Shown one piece after another: positions 8,738 to 17,006 of a DNA stretch of 46,715 nucleotides. A program made the position numbers and the translations under genes. Origin of the DNA: a virus; IMG/VR virus record IMGVR_UViG_3300045955_000219, positions 1 to 46,715 of that record; one strand, written 5' to 3'. How positions within the stretch are numbered: the stretch's first letter is position 1; each line of letters starts with the position of its first letter. Under the pieces are notes generated by a model that was given only the letters and a program-made list of their open reading frames with translations, was not told the DNA's origin and did no database searches.

Positions 8738-9294
8738 AGGCCGTCGAGGCGCTCTCACAGCCGCTCTATCAACCGATCGAGACGCCGCCATTTGCGCACT
8801 GCAGCGCCCAGCAACCCTGTCAGGAACGGTTTGACCTGATGGTGCCGCACCTGCCGAAGCCAGGACTGGTCCTCGATGTCGGCTGCCATACCGGCTGGTT
8901 TTGCCGCGCGTTTCAACGCCTCGGGTGGACCGCTATCGGGATTGATCGGTCGCTCGAGTGGATTGCGGCCGCTAGAGAACTGGATCCCAAGTCGAGTTAC
9001 GCCGTTTTCGATGTTGAGACCGAAAGCGCGCGCGCCATGGTCCTGAAGCCGCTCTTCGACGTCGTGCTGTGTTTCAGCGTCGCCATGTATTTCAAGGAGT
9101 GCTACGTGACACTGCGGAAGCTCAGCTGGACGGCGCCGCGGATGTTCTTCGACTTCGGCGGCCAGTATGCCGGCTCGCTGCCGTTCGGCGAGTCCGACGC
9201 GATCCCGGCGATCCTCGAGCACACGCATTACAAAGAAGGGACCCTCATCGGGCGCAGCGCCATCGATCGGCCGCTCTACCTGTTCACACGATGA
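8734..9294 (+). CDS. Class I SAM-dependent methyltransferase
   Basis: A 186-residue methyltransferase with motif I LVLDVGCHTGWFCRAF, motif II GIDRSLEWIAAA (the acidic residue contacts the SAM ribose), and motif IV-like FDVVLCFSVAMYF. It is shorter than stand-alone enzymes of the Methyltransf_11/25 group. It starts by ATGA overlap with the upstream glycosyltransferase and ends by ATGA overlap with the P-loop protein. It is the second methyltransferase of the cassette and is unrelated in sequence to the first, so two different acceptor positions are likely. Confidence 0.83.
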   Translation: MKAVEALSQPLYQPIETPPFAHCSAQQPCQERFDLMVPHLPKPGLVLDVGCHTGWFCRAFQRLGWTAIGIDRSLEWIAAARELDPKSSYAVFDVETESARAMVLKPLFDVVLCFSVAMYFKECYVTLRKLSWTAPRMFFDFGGQYAGSLPFGESDAIPAILEHTHYKEGTLIGRSAIDRPLYLFTR

Positions 9295-9710
9295 TTTTCT
9301 GGGTTTACGGCGGCACGGCTGTCGGGAAAAAACATTTCATTGATCGAGCGGTGAGGAGTCCGGCCGGTTTCGGTCTGCCGCCCTGCCGTCCTGTCTGGAT
9401 TCAGGACGGCGATATGAGCGCGGAGCAGCTGTTAGACGAGGCGAAGGTCTCCCCGATCCTCGTGCGATGGCAATGGGGACGCGAAAACAACATCGGATTG
9501 ATCCGGGAGATCTGGCCCAGTCTGCCGCAGTTGATTCTGCTCATTCGCTCGAATGTTTCGGTCCAGGCGCAACGCGTCATTTTGCGAGAGGGATCGGCAA
9601 GGTGGAACGAATGGATGCTCCGACGCGAATCCGAGGACGTCCAGCATCTGGTCGAGGAACTTTCAATGCAGCACGGAGTCGCCGTGCGCTACATCGACGG
9701 CAACGGATGA
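9291..9710 (+). CDS. Small P-loop protein, kinase-like
   Basis: A 139-residue protein that begins with a Walker A-like loop, FWVYGGTAVGKKHFI, with Lys where Ser or Thr normally follows the GK. A later strand LPQLILLIRSNVSVQAQRV resembles the strand and lid of small-molecule kinases. Its start overlaps the preceding stop (ATGA) and its end overlaps the next start (ATGA). Its length, single P-loop and position fit a sugar or nucleotide kinase that activates a cassette substrate, but the second P-loop position is non-canonical, so catalytic activity is uncertain. Confidence 0.55.
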   Translation: MIFWVYGGTAVGKKHFIDRAVRSPAGFGLPPCRPVWIQDGDMSAEQLLDEAKVSPILVRWQWGRENNIGLIREIWPSLPQLILLIRSNVSVQAQRVILREGSARWNEWMLRRESEDVQHLVEELSMQHGVAVRYIDGNG

Positions 9711-10387
9711 GAATTCACGGCTTCACCGTATCGGTCGACTATTCGGATCACCTTGCAAGGGCGCTGCCGCTCTGGGTTCCCGGGCTCGACAGGCTGACGG
9801 TCGTTACTGATCTTCGGGACGATGCGACCGTTGCCGTCGCCAAGGATCATCACGCCAGTGTCTTTCGAACCGACGCCTTTACGCGAAACGGAGCCGCGTT
9901 CAACAAGGGCCTCGCGCTGTCGGAGGCCTATGCCGCTGCCAGCCCGAGGGATTGGGTCCTGCTCTTCGACGCCGATATCACCCCGGAGTTGGGCTGGTGT
10001 TCGAAGCTTGTCGGTGTGGAGCCTGGCTGGCTCTATGGTGCAGCGCGCCATGACGAGTCAGGGAAAGCCATTCGTGATGATTCGCACGGTTATGGCTGGT
10101 TTCAGTTGTTCCATTCCGGGGACCCGATTGCGCTGGCCACGCCGCTGTTTGAAACCTGCTGGACGCACGGCGGGAATTACGACTCATCGATCATGCTGCG
10201 CTGGAGAAACGTCAAACGTCTCGCGCCGGCGCTCGATATCTGGTTGACCCATGCGGGAATTGGCCCATCCGAGAACTGGTACGGACGCGGTAAACGCGCA
10301 GAATTTGCTGCGATGAAACAGGAACGCGCGCGCCGCGGCGGGGGCTGGGCGAGTCTTGAAGGGGAACGCCTTGGCGCTGCTGGTTAG
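9707..10387 (+). CDS. GT-A-like glycosyltransferase
   Basis: A 226-residue protein with a metal-binding DxD-type motif in WVLLFDADITPE near residue 87, preceded by a Rossmann-like LTVVTDLRDD strand and an AAFNKGLALSEAY helix. Later segments (GYGWFQLF, THGGNYDSSIMLRW) look like an acceptor-side loop. These features fit an inverting or retaining GT-A enzyme, but the family cannot be assigned by eye. ATG 9707 overlaps the stop of the P-loop gene. Confidence 0.68.
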   Translation: MRIHGFTVSVDYSDHLARALPLWVPGLDRLTVVTDLRDDATVAVAKDHHASVFRTDAFTRNGAAFNKGLALSEAYAAASPRDWVLLFDADITPELGWCSKLVGVEPGWLYGAARHDESGKAIRDDSHGYGWFQLFHSGDPIALATPLFETCWTHGGNYDSSIMLRWRNVKRLAPALDIWLTHAGIGPSENWYGRGKRAEFAAMKQERARRGGGWASLEGERLGAAG

Positions 10388-11018
10388 CGCCATCATGCCG
10401 ACGCGCGGGCGTCCAGAAATGGCATTGCTAGCTGTCGAATCTTTTCGCAGGCAGGATTATACGGAGAAAGAACTTCTCATTCTGGACGATACCGACAATG
10501 CGTCGTTTCCGTTTGGTTGGCCAGAACCGATTGGCGTCTGTCACTATAGGCTCCAGGACCGTGCGAGCATCGGAGCCAAACGCAATGCACTTTGCGAACT
10601 CGCCCGCGGTGACATTATCGTCCATTGGGATTCTGATGACTTCAGCCGCTTCGATCGTATCTCGCATCAGGTTCGGCTGATGGAAGAGTCGGGAAAAGCG
10701 GTGATCGGATACCATAGCCTGCTGTTCTATGGCCCGCAGCCGGGCCGCGTGACGAAATACATCGGCGACAGGTTTTACGCGCTGGGCAGTTCGCTCTGCT
10801 ATCGAAAATCCTTCTGGCAAGAGAATCGATTCCGCGACGACTCGATCGGCGAAGATAACCATTTCGTCTTTGGGGCTCTCAATGCCTACCAATTGCACGC
10901 TGTTGACGGGGAGAGTTATCTGGTCGCGCGGATCCACGATGGCAATACTTCAAAGAAGGACTCCAGCGGCTATCGGAATATGCGAGTTGAGGATCTCCCT
11001 GCGGGGTTCCCTGGCTGA
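10371..11018 (+). CDS. Glycosyltransferase family 2
   Basis: A 215-residue GT2-type enzyme. The N-terminus LLVSAIMPTRGRPEMALLAV is the classic GT2 opening, ASIGAKRNALCELARGD is the nucleotide-sugar helix, and IIVHWDSDDFSRFDRISHQV carries the DxDD metal motif. The start is set at TTG 10371 because AAGGGG lies at 10359-10364, with six bases spacing; an earlier TTG at 10356 has no such site. The gene overlaps the end of the previous glycosyltransferase. Its stop overlaps the ATG of the head-tail joining gene (TGATG), so it is coupled to virion structure genes on both sides of the cassette. Confidence 0.87.
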   Translation: MALLVSAIMPTRGRPEMALLAVESFRRQDYTEKELLILDDTDNASFPFGWPEPIGVCHYRLQDRASIGAKRNALCELARGDIIVHWDSDDFSRFDRISHQVRLMEESGKAVIGYHSLLFYGPQPGRVTKYIGDRFYALGSSLCYRKSFWQENRFRDDSIGEDNHFVFGALNAYQLHAVDGESYLVARIHDGNTSKKDSSGYRNMRVEDLPAGFPG

Positions 11019-11410
11019 TGGGTTTTCGTGGCGGGGCGGGCGCCTTGGACCGGTACGTCACCTTGCAGCGGTTGCCAGATCCCAATGACCCGGATGCACC
11101 GAGAAACGACTATGGCGAACTCACCAGCGAACCAGAGGACGATCTGACCAATATCCGATCCACGCGTCTGGAACGTGTCGGCAGCCAGGAATTTCCGGAA
11201 GCGCAAAAGCGGCACACGGACACGACAGGGCGCTTTCGCATCCGTTATCGCGGCGACATCAATACCCAAACACTTTCGGCAACGCACCGGCTGAAATACA
11301 TCGAGGATTATCGATCCAGCCCGCAAGTCATCCGCTATTACAACATCACCGATGCAAACATCATTGGCCGATTTGAAGAAATCCACATTGAAGTGTCGGA
11401 GGTTCGTTAA
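11018..11410 (+). CDS. Head-tail joining protein (gp16/stopper-like)
   Basis: A 130-residue beta-rich protein of the phage head-tail joining family (PF05521 type), which plugs or adapts the connector. Cues are the N-terminal GALDRYVTLQRLPDPNDPD, the central ERVGSQEFPEAQKRHTDTTGRFRIRYR strand pair, and the C-terminal YNITDANIIGRFEEIHIEVSEV, close to the usual 'W.I..i...g.r..l.l.a..v' ending. It would normally follow the gp6-like connector directly; here about 4.8 kb of accessory genes separate them. Confidence 0.85.
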   Translation: MGFRGGAGALDRYVTLQRLPDPNDPDAPRNDYGELTSEPEDDLTNIRSTRLERVGSQEFPEAQKRHTDTTGRFRIRYRGDINTQTLSATHRLKYIEDYRSSPQVIRYYNITDANIIGRFEEIHIEVSEVR

Positions 11411-11857
11411 GTGCTGGATGTTGAGGCTGCGGTCCGCATACAGGCACTGGCGTATGCCCCTCTGGCTGCACTGATCGGTCAGAAGTTGATTCCCGATGAA
11501 GCGCCCCAGGCGACCGACTATCCCATGATCGTCTACAGCAAAGTCGATGACATCCGGGAAAGCAATCTCGACGACGACCAGCGAGGAATCAGCGGTTTCG
11601 CCATCTCGCGCCTTCAGTTCATCTCGCTGGCCAAGGACACGCAGAGTTTCAGAACGGCGAAACTCGCGCACAAATATCTGTTTGAGGCGCTGCACGGCTT
11701 CCGGGGGATCGTTTCGAATAACGCCTCACCGCAGGAGTCGCTATTTATCCAGCGGATCGAATTCAGTGGAGGCTTCAGCGACAACCGCAGCAAGACACAA
11801 TCGCGCGTGGTCGAGTCGGTGCTCACCGTGACGCACGCAGAGCGCCCGCCCAGCTAA
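11411..11857 (+). CDS. Tail completion protein (DUF3168, gp17-like)
   Basis: A 148-residue protein fitting the DUF3168 tail-terminator family (Phage_TAC/gp17 type) that joins the tail tube to the head. The pattern matches: LDVEAAVRIQALAYAPLAALIG at the N-terminus, a DYPMIVYSKV strand, then ISRLQFISLAKDTQSFRTAKL and a C-terminal ESVLTVTH strand. The start is GTG 11411, immediately after the previous stop. A strong terminator follows it. Confidence 0.8.
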   Translation: MLDVEAAVRIQALAYAPLAALIGQKLIPDEAPQATDYPMIVYSKVDDIRESNLDDDQRGISGFAISRLQFISLAKDTQSFRTAKLAHKYLFEALHGFRGIVSNNASPQESLFIQRIEFSGGFSDNRSKTQSRVVESVLTVTHAERPPS

Positions 11858-11883
11858 AAAAGTTTTCGATTGTTCGCACGAAG

Positions 11884-11907
11884 GCCCGCCGGGAAGGCGG
11901 GCTTTTT
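11884..11907 (+). terminator. Rho-independent terminator
   Basis: A 7-bp all-GC stem, GCCCGCC (11884-11890) with GGCGGGC (11896-11902), loop GGGAA, then TTTTT. It separates the head-connector block from the tail tube gene, so the tail tube may be transcribed at a separate level. Confidence 0.85.
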
Positions 11908-11940
11908 CATTTCACACGCAAACTGAGGAGGAACTAAACC

Positions 11941-12387
11941 ATGCCCGGAACGGAGTCACTTGGCCGGATTGGATACGGGACAAAAATCTATTACGGGGAC
12001 GGCATGAGCCCGGAAGTGTTCACGCAGATCCCTGAAGTCGTCAACATCACGGGCATTGGCCGGACTCGGCCGCGCGTCGATATCACTCACCTGGACAGCC
12101 CGGATGAGTCGATGGAATACACGCGCGGACTGAAGGACGGAAAACAGCCCACCGTCACGCTTTGGAAAACATCCGACACCATCCAGTTGATCGATACCCT
12201 GATGGACAGGACCGAAATCAACATCCGCGTCGATTATCCGGCCTTCGAAACGGATACGGCCTTCCGTCAGGCGTTCACCGTGGTTCCAATCGATGACGAT
12301 GGCGGAACGATTGCCCCGAACGACCCCATGCAGATCGTTTTCCAGTTTGCGATCGACGGACCGATCGTCGTGACAGAAATTCCCTAA
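11941..12387 (+). CDS. Major tail tube protein
   Basis: A 148-residue protein matching the siphovirus tail tube family (lambda gpV and Phage_TTP types). The N-terminus has LGRIGYGTKIYYGDGM, the core has NITGIGRTRPRVDITHLDSPDESMEY (the signature is a T-x-x-D-x-T strand and a 'hub' loop), and the end is strand-rich. GAGGAGG lies at 11924-11930, about ten bases before ATG 11941. It sits between a terminator and the tail assembly chaperone, as expected. Confidence 0.87.
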   Translation: MPGTESLGRIGYGTKIYYGDGMSPEVFTQIPEVVNITGIGRTRPRVDITHLDSPDESMEYTRGLKDGKQPTVTLWKTSDTIQLIDTLMDRTEINIRVDYPAFETDTAFRQAFTVVPIDDDGGTIAPNDPMQIVFQFAIDGPIVVTEIP

Positions 12388-12396
12388 AGGAGATTT

Positions 12397-12762
12397 GTGA
12401 GTTTAAAAGTAGCTACTCGCGAAGACGTTCTGAATTGGGGGAAACGCAAGATTTACGACTTCGTTTCCTCCGATGGAACGATCAACATCAAACTGCAGCA
12501 ACTCAGTGCGCGCGACCTCGAGCGCCTGATCGAGTATGAGAAAAAAACCGGCCGGGCGAGCTCCCGCGCCTTACAACTGGTTCTCAGCGCGGTCAATGAA
12601 GAAGGGAACCGGTATCTTGGCGATGACGACATCGACAACATCGAAAAGAACATGGCCCTCGAGGCGTTGATCGAAGTCTGCGACTTCATCCAGGCCAACA
12701 ATGGCATGGGGGAGAAGGCCGACAAGGAAATCGAAAAAAACTCCTTCGCGACCCTGTCCTAG
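12397..12762 (+). CDS. Tail assembly chaperone, short form (gpG-like)
   Basis: A 121-residue protein. It starts at GTG 12397 with AAGGAG four bases upstream, overlapping the tail tube stop. In siphoviruses this product (gpG) and its frameshifted extension (gpGT) hold the tape measure during tail assembly. Here a slippery heptamer at 12735-12741 lies just before the stop, and a second open frame continues in -1. The short form would end ATLS. The N-terminus (VLNWGKRKIYDFV) and helical body fit the tail assembly chaperone group. Confidence 0.82.
   Translation: MSLKVATREDVLNWGKRKIYDFVSSDGTINIKLQQLSARDLERLIEYEKKTGRASSRALQLVLSAVNEEGNRYLGDDDIDNIEKNMALEALIEVCDFIQANNGMGEKADKEIEKNSFATLS
12735..12741 (+). 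promoter_or_regulatory. Programmed -1 frameshift site, A AAA AAC
   Basis: In the zero frame the codons are GAA AAA AAC, which give the canonical -1 heptamer A AAA AAC. Slipping by -1 leaves the ribosome in the frame that encodes residues from 12741 onward. That frame has no stop from 12741 to 13082, whereas the zero frame stops at 12762. A purine-rich AAGGA (12724-12728) lies six bases upstream; the downstream hairpin was not resolved by eye. Confidence 0.88.
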
Positions 12763-13082
12763 TTTTCTCCTATCGGCTGGCCCGTCAACTCCATCAGATC
12801 CGGGACGAAATGATGGAGCGCATGTCGGCCGAGGAGTTCAGGACGTGGGTCGCTTTGGACCGGATGGAACCGGCCGGCGATCGGCTGGTCGCCTCGATGC
12901 TGTTCAATGTCAACCGCAAGGCGGATACGGCCTTCCAGATGCCGCAGGACTTCATGACGGCCATCCGGGAACAACCCGAAGAACGAGCCGTGCATATCCA
13001 GACACCGCGTGAAATCGCGGCGGTGTTTCTGGCCGCTGAGCCGAAAAAAGTCAAACGAGCCCGCAAGAAAACCTCCAAATGA
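12741..13082 (+). CDS. Tail assembly chaperone frameshift extension (gpT-like)
   Basis: The -1 frame is open from 12741 to 13082 and adds 113 residues. Read through the slip site, residue 115 is followed directly by LLRDPVLVFSYRLARQLHQ and then ERMSAEEFRTWVALDRMEPAG. This last block resembles the T domain of tail assembly chaperones (a 'R-M-S-A-x-E-F' helix and a W-rich helix). The fusion would be 228 residues. An internal ATG at 12810 could start a 90-residue protein, but the preceding open frame and the heptamer favour frameshift expression. The C-terminus is Lys rich. Confidence 0.82.
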   Translation, partial: LLRDPVLVFSYRLARQLHQIRDEMMERMSAEEFRTWVALDRMEPAGDRLVASMLFNVNRKADTAFQMPQDFMTAIREQPEERAVHIQTPREIAAVFLAAEPKKVKRARKKTSK

Positions 13083-13483
13083 GCGCGCAGTTCACCATCT
13101 CAGGCTTCCCGGCTCTCTATGAGGATTTCAAGAAACTGGACTGGTCGAAACGACGGCCGGTGATGCAGAAGGCCCTGAAGCAGGCGGCAGAACCGATCCG
13201 TCAACGGGCAGGGGAACTTGCCCCGGTGCTGACCGGAACACTCAGCAGGAACATCATCGTTTCCGGTGCTGGCCTGAAGAATGACGCCAACGTCGTGAGC
13301 GTGCTGATCGGTCCGTCCACGAAAGCCTTCTGGGGATTATTCCAGGAGGCCGGTTATGGGCCAGGCGATCCGCAGCCGTTCCTAGATCCAGCGTTCCGGC
13401 AGGAAGAGGACAGGGCTATTGAGTCCATGGCCGACATACTTTCCGATGAGATCCAGAAATCCATGAGAGGCGGGAAGCGTTAA
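13079..13483 (+). CDS. Tail component, HK97 gp10-like
   Basis: A 134-residue protein of the HK97 gp10 family (minor tail/head-tail completion). Typical segments are QKALKQAAEPIRQRAGELAPVLTGTL, then a strand VSVLIGPSTKAFWGLFQEAG, and QPFLDPAFRQEEDRAIES near the C-terminus. It overlaps the chaperone end (TGA at 13080-13082, ATG at 13079). In many siphoviruses this gene lies before the tail tube; here it sits after the chaperone. Confidence 0.82.
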   Translation: MSAQFTISGFPALYEDFKKLDWSKRRPVMQKALKQAAEPIRQRAGELAPVLTGTLSRNIIVSGAGLKNDANVVSVLIGPSTKAFWGLFQEAGYGPGDPQPFLDPAFRQEEDRAIESMADILSDEIQKSMRGGKR

Positions 13484-16400
13484 TGGCTGCCAAGGTTTCC
13501 TCCCTCACTGGGAACCTGACGATCAACGTCAACCAGTGGACGGCGGGGCTGAAGCAGGCCGAGCGCAACGCGACGGCCTTCCAGAAGTCGCTGAAGCCAA
13601 TGACGCAGTTTGCGTCCACTGTCGGCAAGTCTTTGGTGGCCGCCGGCGTAGTGGTGGGCGGCGCGCTGGTTGCCATGGCCAAGAAGGCTGCCGACTACGG
13701 CGACGAGATGCTGGAGGCATCCCAAAAGACCGGCATCGGTATCCGGCAACTCTCGGCGCTGCGTCTCGTTGCTGAACAATCCGGCAGTAGCTTCGAAGGC
13801 ATCACGGGCGCGACTGCGAAACTGTCGAAAACCATGTTTGACGCAGCGACCAAGGGCGGGGAGTCTGCGAAGGTTTTCAAGTCTCTGGGCATCAACATCA
13901 AAGATGCCGGCGGTAATGTGCGTCAGGCTGCCAATGTCTTGCCGGAGTTCGCGGACCGAATCTCCAGGATGAAGGACGGCACAGAAAAAACCGCCATCGT
14001 CATGAAGGCGCTCGGCAAGAACGGCGCTGAACTGATCCCCACGCTGAACCAGGGATCGGCAGGCTTCGCTCGCGCAACCAGTCTGATCGATAAGTACAAC
14101 GTTGCGCTGACGGAGACGGAAGCAAAACTCGGCGACGACTTCAACGATGCTCTGAAGGAGACCGGCCTCGCGATGCAGGGCCTGGCGAACCAGATCGGCA
14201 AAGCGCTCCTTCCGGCGATGACCAGGATGGTCGAAATGGGCAATAACGCCATTGCCATGCTTTCGAGCTGGGCGAAGGAACATCCGGGGCTCACGCGAGC
14301 AATTGCAGGAACGTCTGCAGCGCTGGTCGGTGCCGGCGGGTTTCTGATCGGCATCAGTGCACTCGGCAACCTTCTGCCCAAGATCACGACAGGCATCGAT
14401 TTGTTCACCAAGATCCTGGTCCCTGGCGGCGCCAAAGCCGCTACGGCCGCAAAGGGCGTCACAAGCCTGTCGGGTTCTATCGCTGGTCTGGGCAGCGCGC
14501 TGACGCGGCTGCTGCCACTCCTGACAAAGGTCGGTGCTGGACTGGCTGCGGTCTATATCGGAAAGAAGATCTCTGATTTCACCGGCCTCACGGATGTCGT
14601 GATCAAACTCGCCTCGGACTTGGAGCGGCTCGGCAAGGTGGTTGTTTTCTTTGCAGGGAACATCAAGGATGCGATCTCCGGCGGTCTGGTTGAATTTGCA
14701 CAGCAATTAAGGTTGATCCTCGATTATGCCGGCTCGCTCGGTGGACCGCTGGGTGCCGTCGCGAATGCTATCGGCAGAATCGGTGAGCAGATCAAGAAGC
14801 TGCCGTTGCCGGACGCCGATGACTTCTTTCTTCACGGGCTCGGAAAACTCACGGGCTCTCTGGCAGATCTCGCCGAGACAACGATCCCTCCGCCACGTCT
14901 TGGCCCGCCGGGGCTAACCGGCAAGGCCCTCGAAGCTTTTGAAGCTGGCAATCCGGAACTCCGCAAACGTCCGGGCGGCATCGATCTTGGTGGACTCTCC
15001 GACGAGGCCGACAAAGCGGCAAAGGAACTGGAACGGCTGAAGGAATCCTTCACTGAATCGCTGCGGCCCGCTGATGAATACGACAAGCTGATCGGTAAAC
15101 TCCGCGCGAACATTAAAGGCCTGACCGACGGCGACATCCTCAGTGTTTACGGCGATCAGATTCTGGAAGCCGCTAAGGCGCAGCGCGAGCACGGCTTCGA
15201 GATCAGCGACAACATCCGATTGCTGGCCACGCAGGTCGTGCGCGTCAATGAACTGAAGGCCGCACAAGAGAATCTCGCCGAAGTCTATGAACGCATGTCG
15301 GACATCTTCGCCAGAGAACGTGAAGAGTTACGCGGCCGCATGCAGCAGCAAGAGGTGACCATTGATCGCGGCGACCTGGCTCCGAAACTTGCCGACATGG
15401 CACGCTGGGGAGCCTTCCGGCAGAGCGTCGCGGATAACGCCGACGAGATCGAGCGGCTGGCTGGAGACATGGCGAAGTTTGCCGACGAAGGCTATAGCGC
15501 AGCACAGATCGAGGCCGTCTTCGGTGCTCGCATGGAAGACGTTATCGAGCGAGCCAAGGTGCTGGGCGTCACGCTGGATAAGAGCACGGTCAGCATCCTG
15601 CGACAGAAATCAGAAGCACAGAAGCTGGCCGATTCCTTTGAGGATACCTTCGGTTCGATCTCCGACAATCTGGTCGACATGATCGTCGACTTCGATTTCA
15701 GTTTCCGGCGGCTGAAGGATATCGGGCTAAGTACCGCGAAGTCGCTGGGACGATCGTTCCTGGACGGCTTCTTTAAGCCGTTCAAGGATCAACTGGAAGG
15801 ACTGGGTAGGAAAGTCGGCCAGTGGGCGTCAGGCTTGCTGTTTGGTGGAAGTGCGGCTCAGGCACAACAAGGACAGCAGCAGGGCGGCTTGCTTGGCGGC
15901 CTCTTGGGCGGTGTCGGTGGCAACCTGCTGGGAAAGATTTTCGGCCGTGGATCTGGCCAGGGTGGGCTGCTGGGCGGAATCTTTGGTGGCGGTGGTGTCG
16001 ATGCTGCGGCAGGCAATCCTGCGATGGCCCTTGCAGGACAGAACCCTGTGGCTCTTGGCTTGCAGATTGCCGACAAGGCCGTCGACCTCTACAACAAGAC
16101 TTTCGGACGCATCGGGGCTGGGCGACGGTCTGCGAACGAAATCGTCAAGTCTGAGGATACCTTCGTTAAGCAAACTCTCGCTGGGATTCTGGCCGACTCT
16201 TCACTATCAGCGACGAACAAACTGAAGCTTGTAACCAACGAGTTTCAGATGTTTCAGGACAATCTCGCCCGGTTCAGTGCAGCAGGAGATAAGAACGTCA
16301 TCACGGCAAATCAATCCTTCGCGACTGTGTCGCCACTTGTCGCCAATATCAAACGTGACCTCATCGCGCAAGGTGCGGTCGAGGGCGGCGGCGACGGATC

Positions 16401-16572
16401 TGGCGGCACCGTGCAGCACATCACCGTTGCGCCTGGTGCAATCGTATTGCAACTGACGGACGTGCACACTCCAGAGGAATTTATTAGCTGGCTCGACAAG
16501 AATAAGGCCGGAATGGCGATTAGAATCGCGGAGCGTGTCTTGGCGTTGGAAGGCGCGATCGTGACACGCTGA
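13483..16572 (+). CDS. Tail tape measure protein
   Basis: A 1029-residue protein that would set tail length. It is helical and has hydrophobic stretches near residues 50-70 (SLVAAGVVVGGALVAMA), 270-295 (SAALVGAGGFLIGISALG) and 340-355. A low-complexity Gln/Gly-rich region near residues 785-835 (AQAQQGQQQGG then repeated GGLLGG) follows. At about 0.15 nm per residue it predicts a tail of about 150 nm. It comes directly after the chaperone and gp10-like genes, the standard order. The TAATG overlap at 13481-13485 sets the start. Confidence 0.94.
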   Translation: MAAKVSSLTGNLTINVNQWTAGLKQAERNATAFQKSLKPMTQFASTVGKSLVAAGVVVGGALVAMAKKAADYGDEMLEASQKTGIGIRQLSALRLVAEQSGSSFEGITGATAKLSKTMFDAATKGGESAKVFKSLGINIKDAGGNVRQAANVLPEFADRISRMKDGTEKTAIVMKALGKNGAELIPTLNQGSAGFARATSLIDKYNVALTETEAKLGDDFNDALKETGLAMQGLANQIGKALLPAMTRMVEMGNNAIAMLSSWAKEHPGLTRAIAGTSAALVGAGGFLIGISALGNLLPKITTGIDLFTKILVPGGAKAATAAKGVTSLSGSIAGLGSALTRLLPLLTKVGAGLAAVYIGKKISDFTGLTDVVIKLASDLERLGKVVVFFAGNIKDAISGGLVEFAQQLRLILDYAGSLGGPLGAVANAIGRIGEQIKKLPLPDADDFFLHGLGKLTGSLADLAETTIPPPRLGPPGLTGKALEAFEAGNPELRKRPGGIDLGGLSDEADKAAKELERLKESFTESLRPADEYDKLIGKLRANIKGLTDGDILSVYGDQILEAAKAQREHGFEISDNIRLLATQVVRVNELKAAQENLAEVYERMSDIFAREREELRGRMQQQEVTIDRGDLAPKLADMARWGAFRQSVADNADEIERLAGDMAKFADEGYSAAQIEAVFGARMEDVIERAKVLGVTLDKSTVSILRQKSEAQKLADSFEDTFGSISDNLVDMIVDFDFSFRRLKDIGLSTAKSLGRSFLDGFFKPFKDQLEGLGRKVGQWASGLLFGGSAAQAQQGQQQGGLLGGLLGGVGGNLLGKIFGRGSGQGGLLGGIFGGGGVDAAAGNPAMALAGQNPVALGLQIADKAVDLYNKTFGRIGAGRRSANEIVKSEDTFVKQTLAGILADSSLSATNKLKLVTNEFQMFQDNLARFSAAGDKNVITANQSFATVSPLVANIKRDLIAQGAVEGGGDGSGGTVQHITVAPGAIVLQLTDVHTPEEFISWLDKNKAGMAIRIAERVLALEGAIVTR

Positions 16573-16988
16573 TGGATCTCGGCTGGTCTGCAACCGAACC
16601 CACCGTTATCGGCGACCTGACGCTTCTGCCGCGTAACTGCCGCTGGGAGTCCAACAAGGTTCCCGGTCTGCTGGTCGAAAAGGTGCGCAACATCACGACC
16701 GGCGGGAGACGTTACGACTGGGAATTCTTCCGCCGCATCTATCGAGAGTTTGTTTTTCGATTCCCCGAAGACGAAAACGACGAATTCCAGGCGATGTTTG
16801 AAGCGGCGATCGCTTCAGATATCTGGTTCGTTCCCAACTCCACCGACATCAGCAGCAAGATGCACATCCGCAGCGAGGACGATGACTATCTGCCTCAGAA
16901 CATCGGCGGCCCTGGAAGCATTCGAGGATCGATGCAGATGTGGGTCGAATGGACGTGGCGGATCAGCACGGAGACCGAGGCTGTCTAG
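16572..16988 (+). CDS. Tail protein, function unknown (distal tail candidate)
   Basis: A 138-residue protein whose start overlaps the tape measure stop (TGATG). It is aromatic-rich (WESNKVPGLLVEKVRN, YDWEFFRRIYREFVFRFP) with an even mix of short strands and turns. Position and size fit the distal tail protein or tail-tip adaptor that follows the tape measure in siphoviruses, but no decisive motif is visible. Confidence 0.6.
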   Translation: MDLGWSATEPTVIGDLTLLPRNCRWESNKVPGLLVEKVRNITTGGRRYDWEFFRRIYREFVFRFPEDENDEFQAMFEAAIASDIWFVPNSTDISSKMHIRSEDDDYLPQNIGGPGSIRGSMQMWVEWTWRISTETEAV

Positions 16989-17006
16989 ATTGAGGAATGA
17001 TTTGAA

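Noticed and set aside
9069-9290. N-terminal extension of the P-loop gene
   Set aside because: This part lies inside the upstream methyltransferase; the ATGA overlap at 9291 gives a normal start.
12810-13082. Independent 90-residue gene after the chaperone
   Set aside because: The slippery heptamer and open -1 frame explain it better as a frameshift extension.
13480-14706. 408-residue minus-strand ORF under the tape measure gene
   Set aside because: Arg/Leu-rich shadow of the coding strand with no family signature; the tape measure reads clearly in plus.
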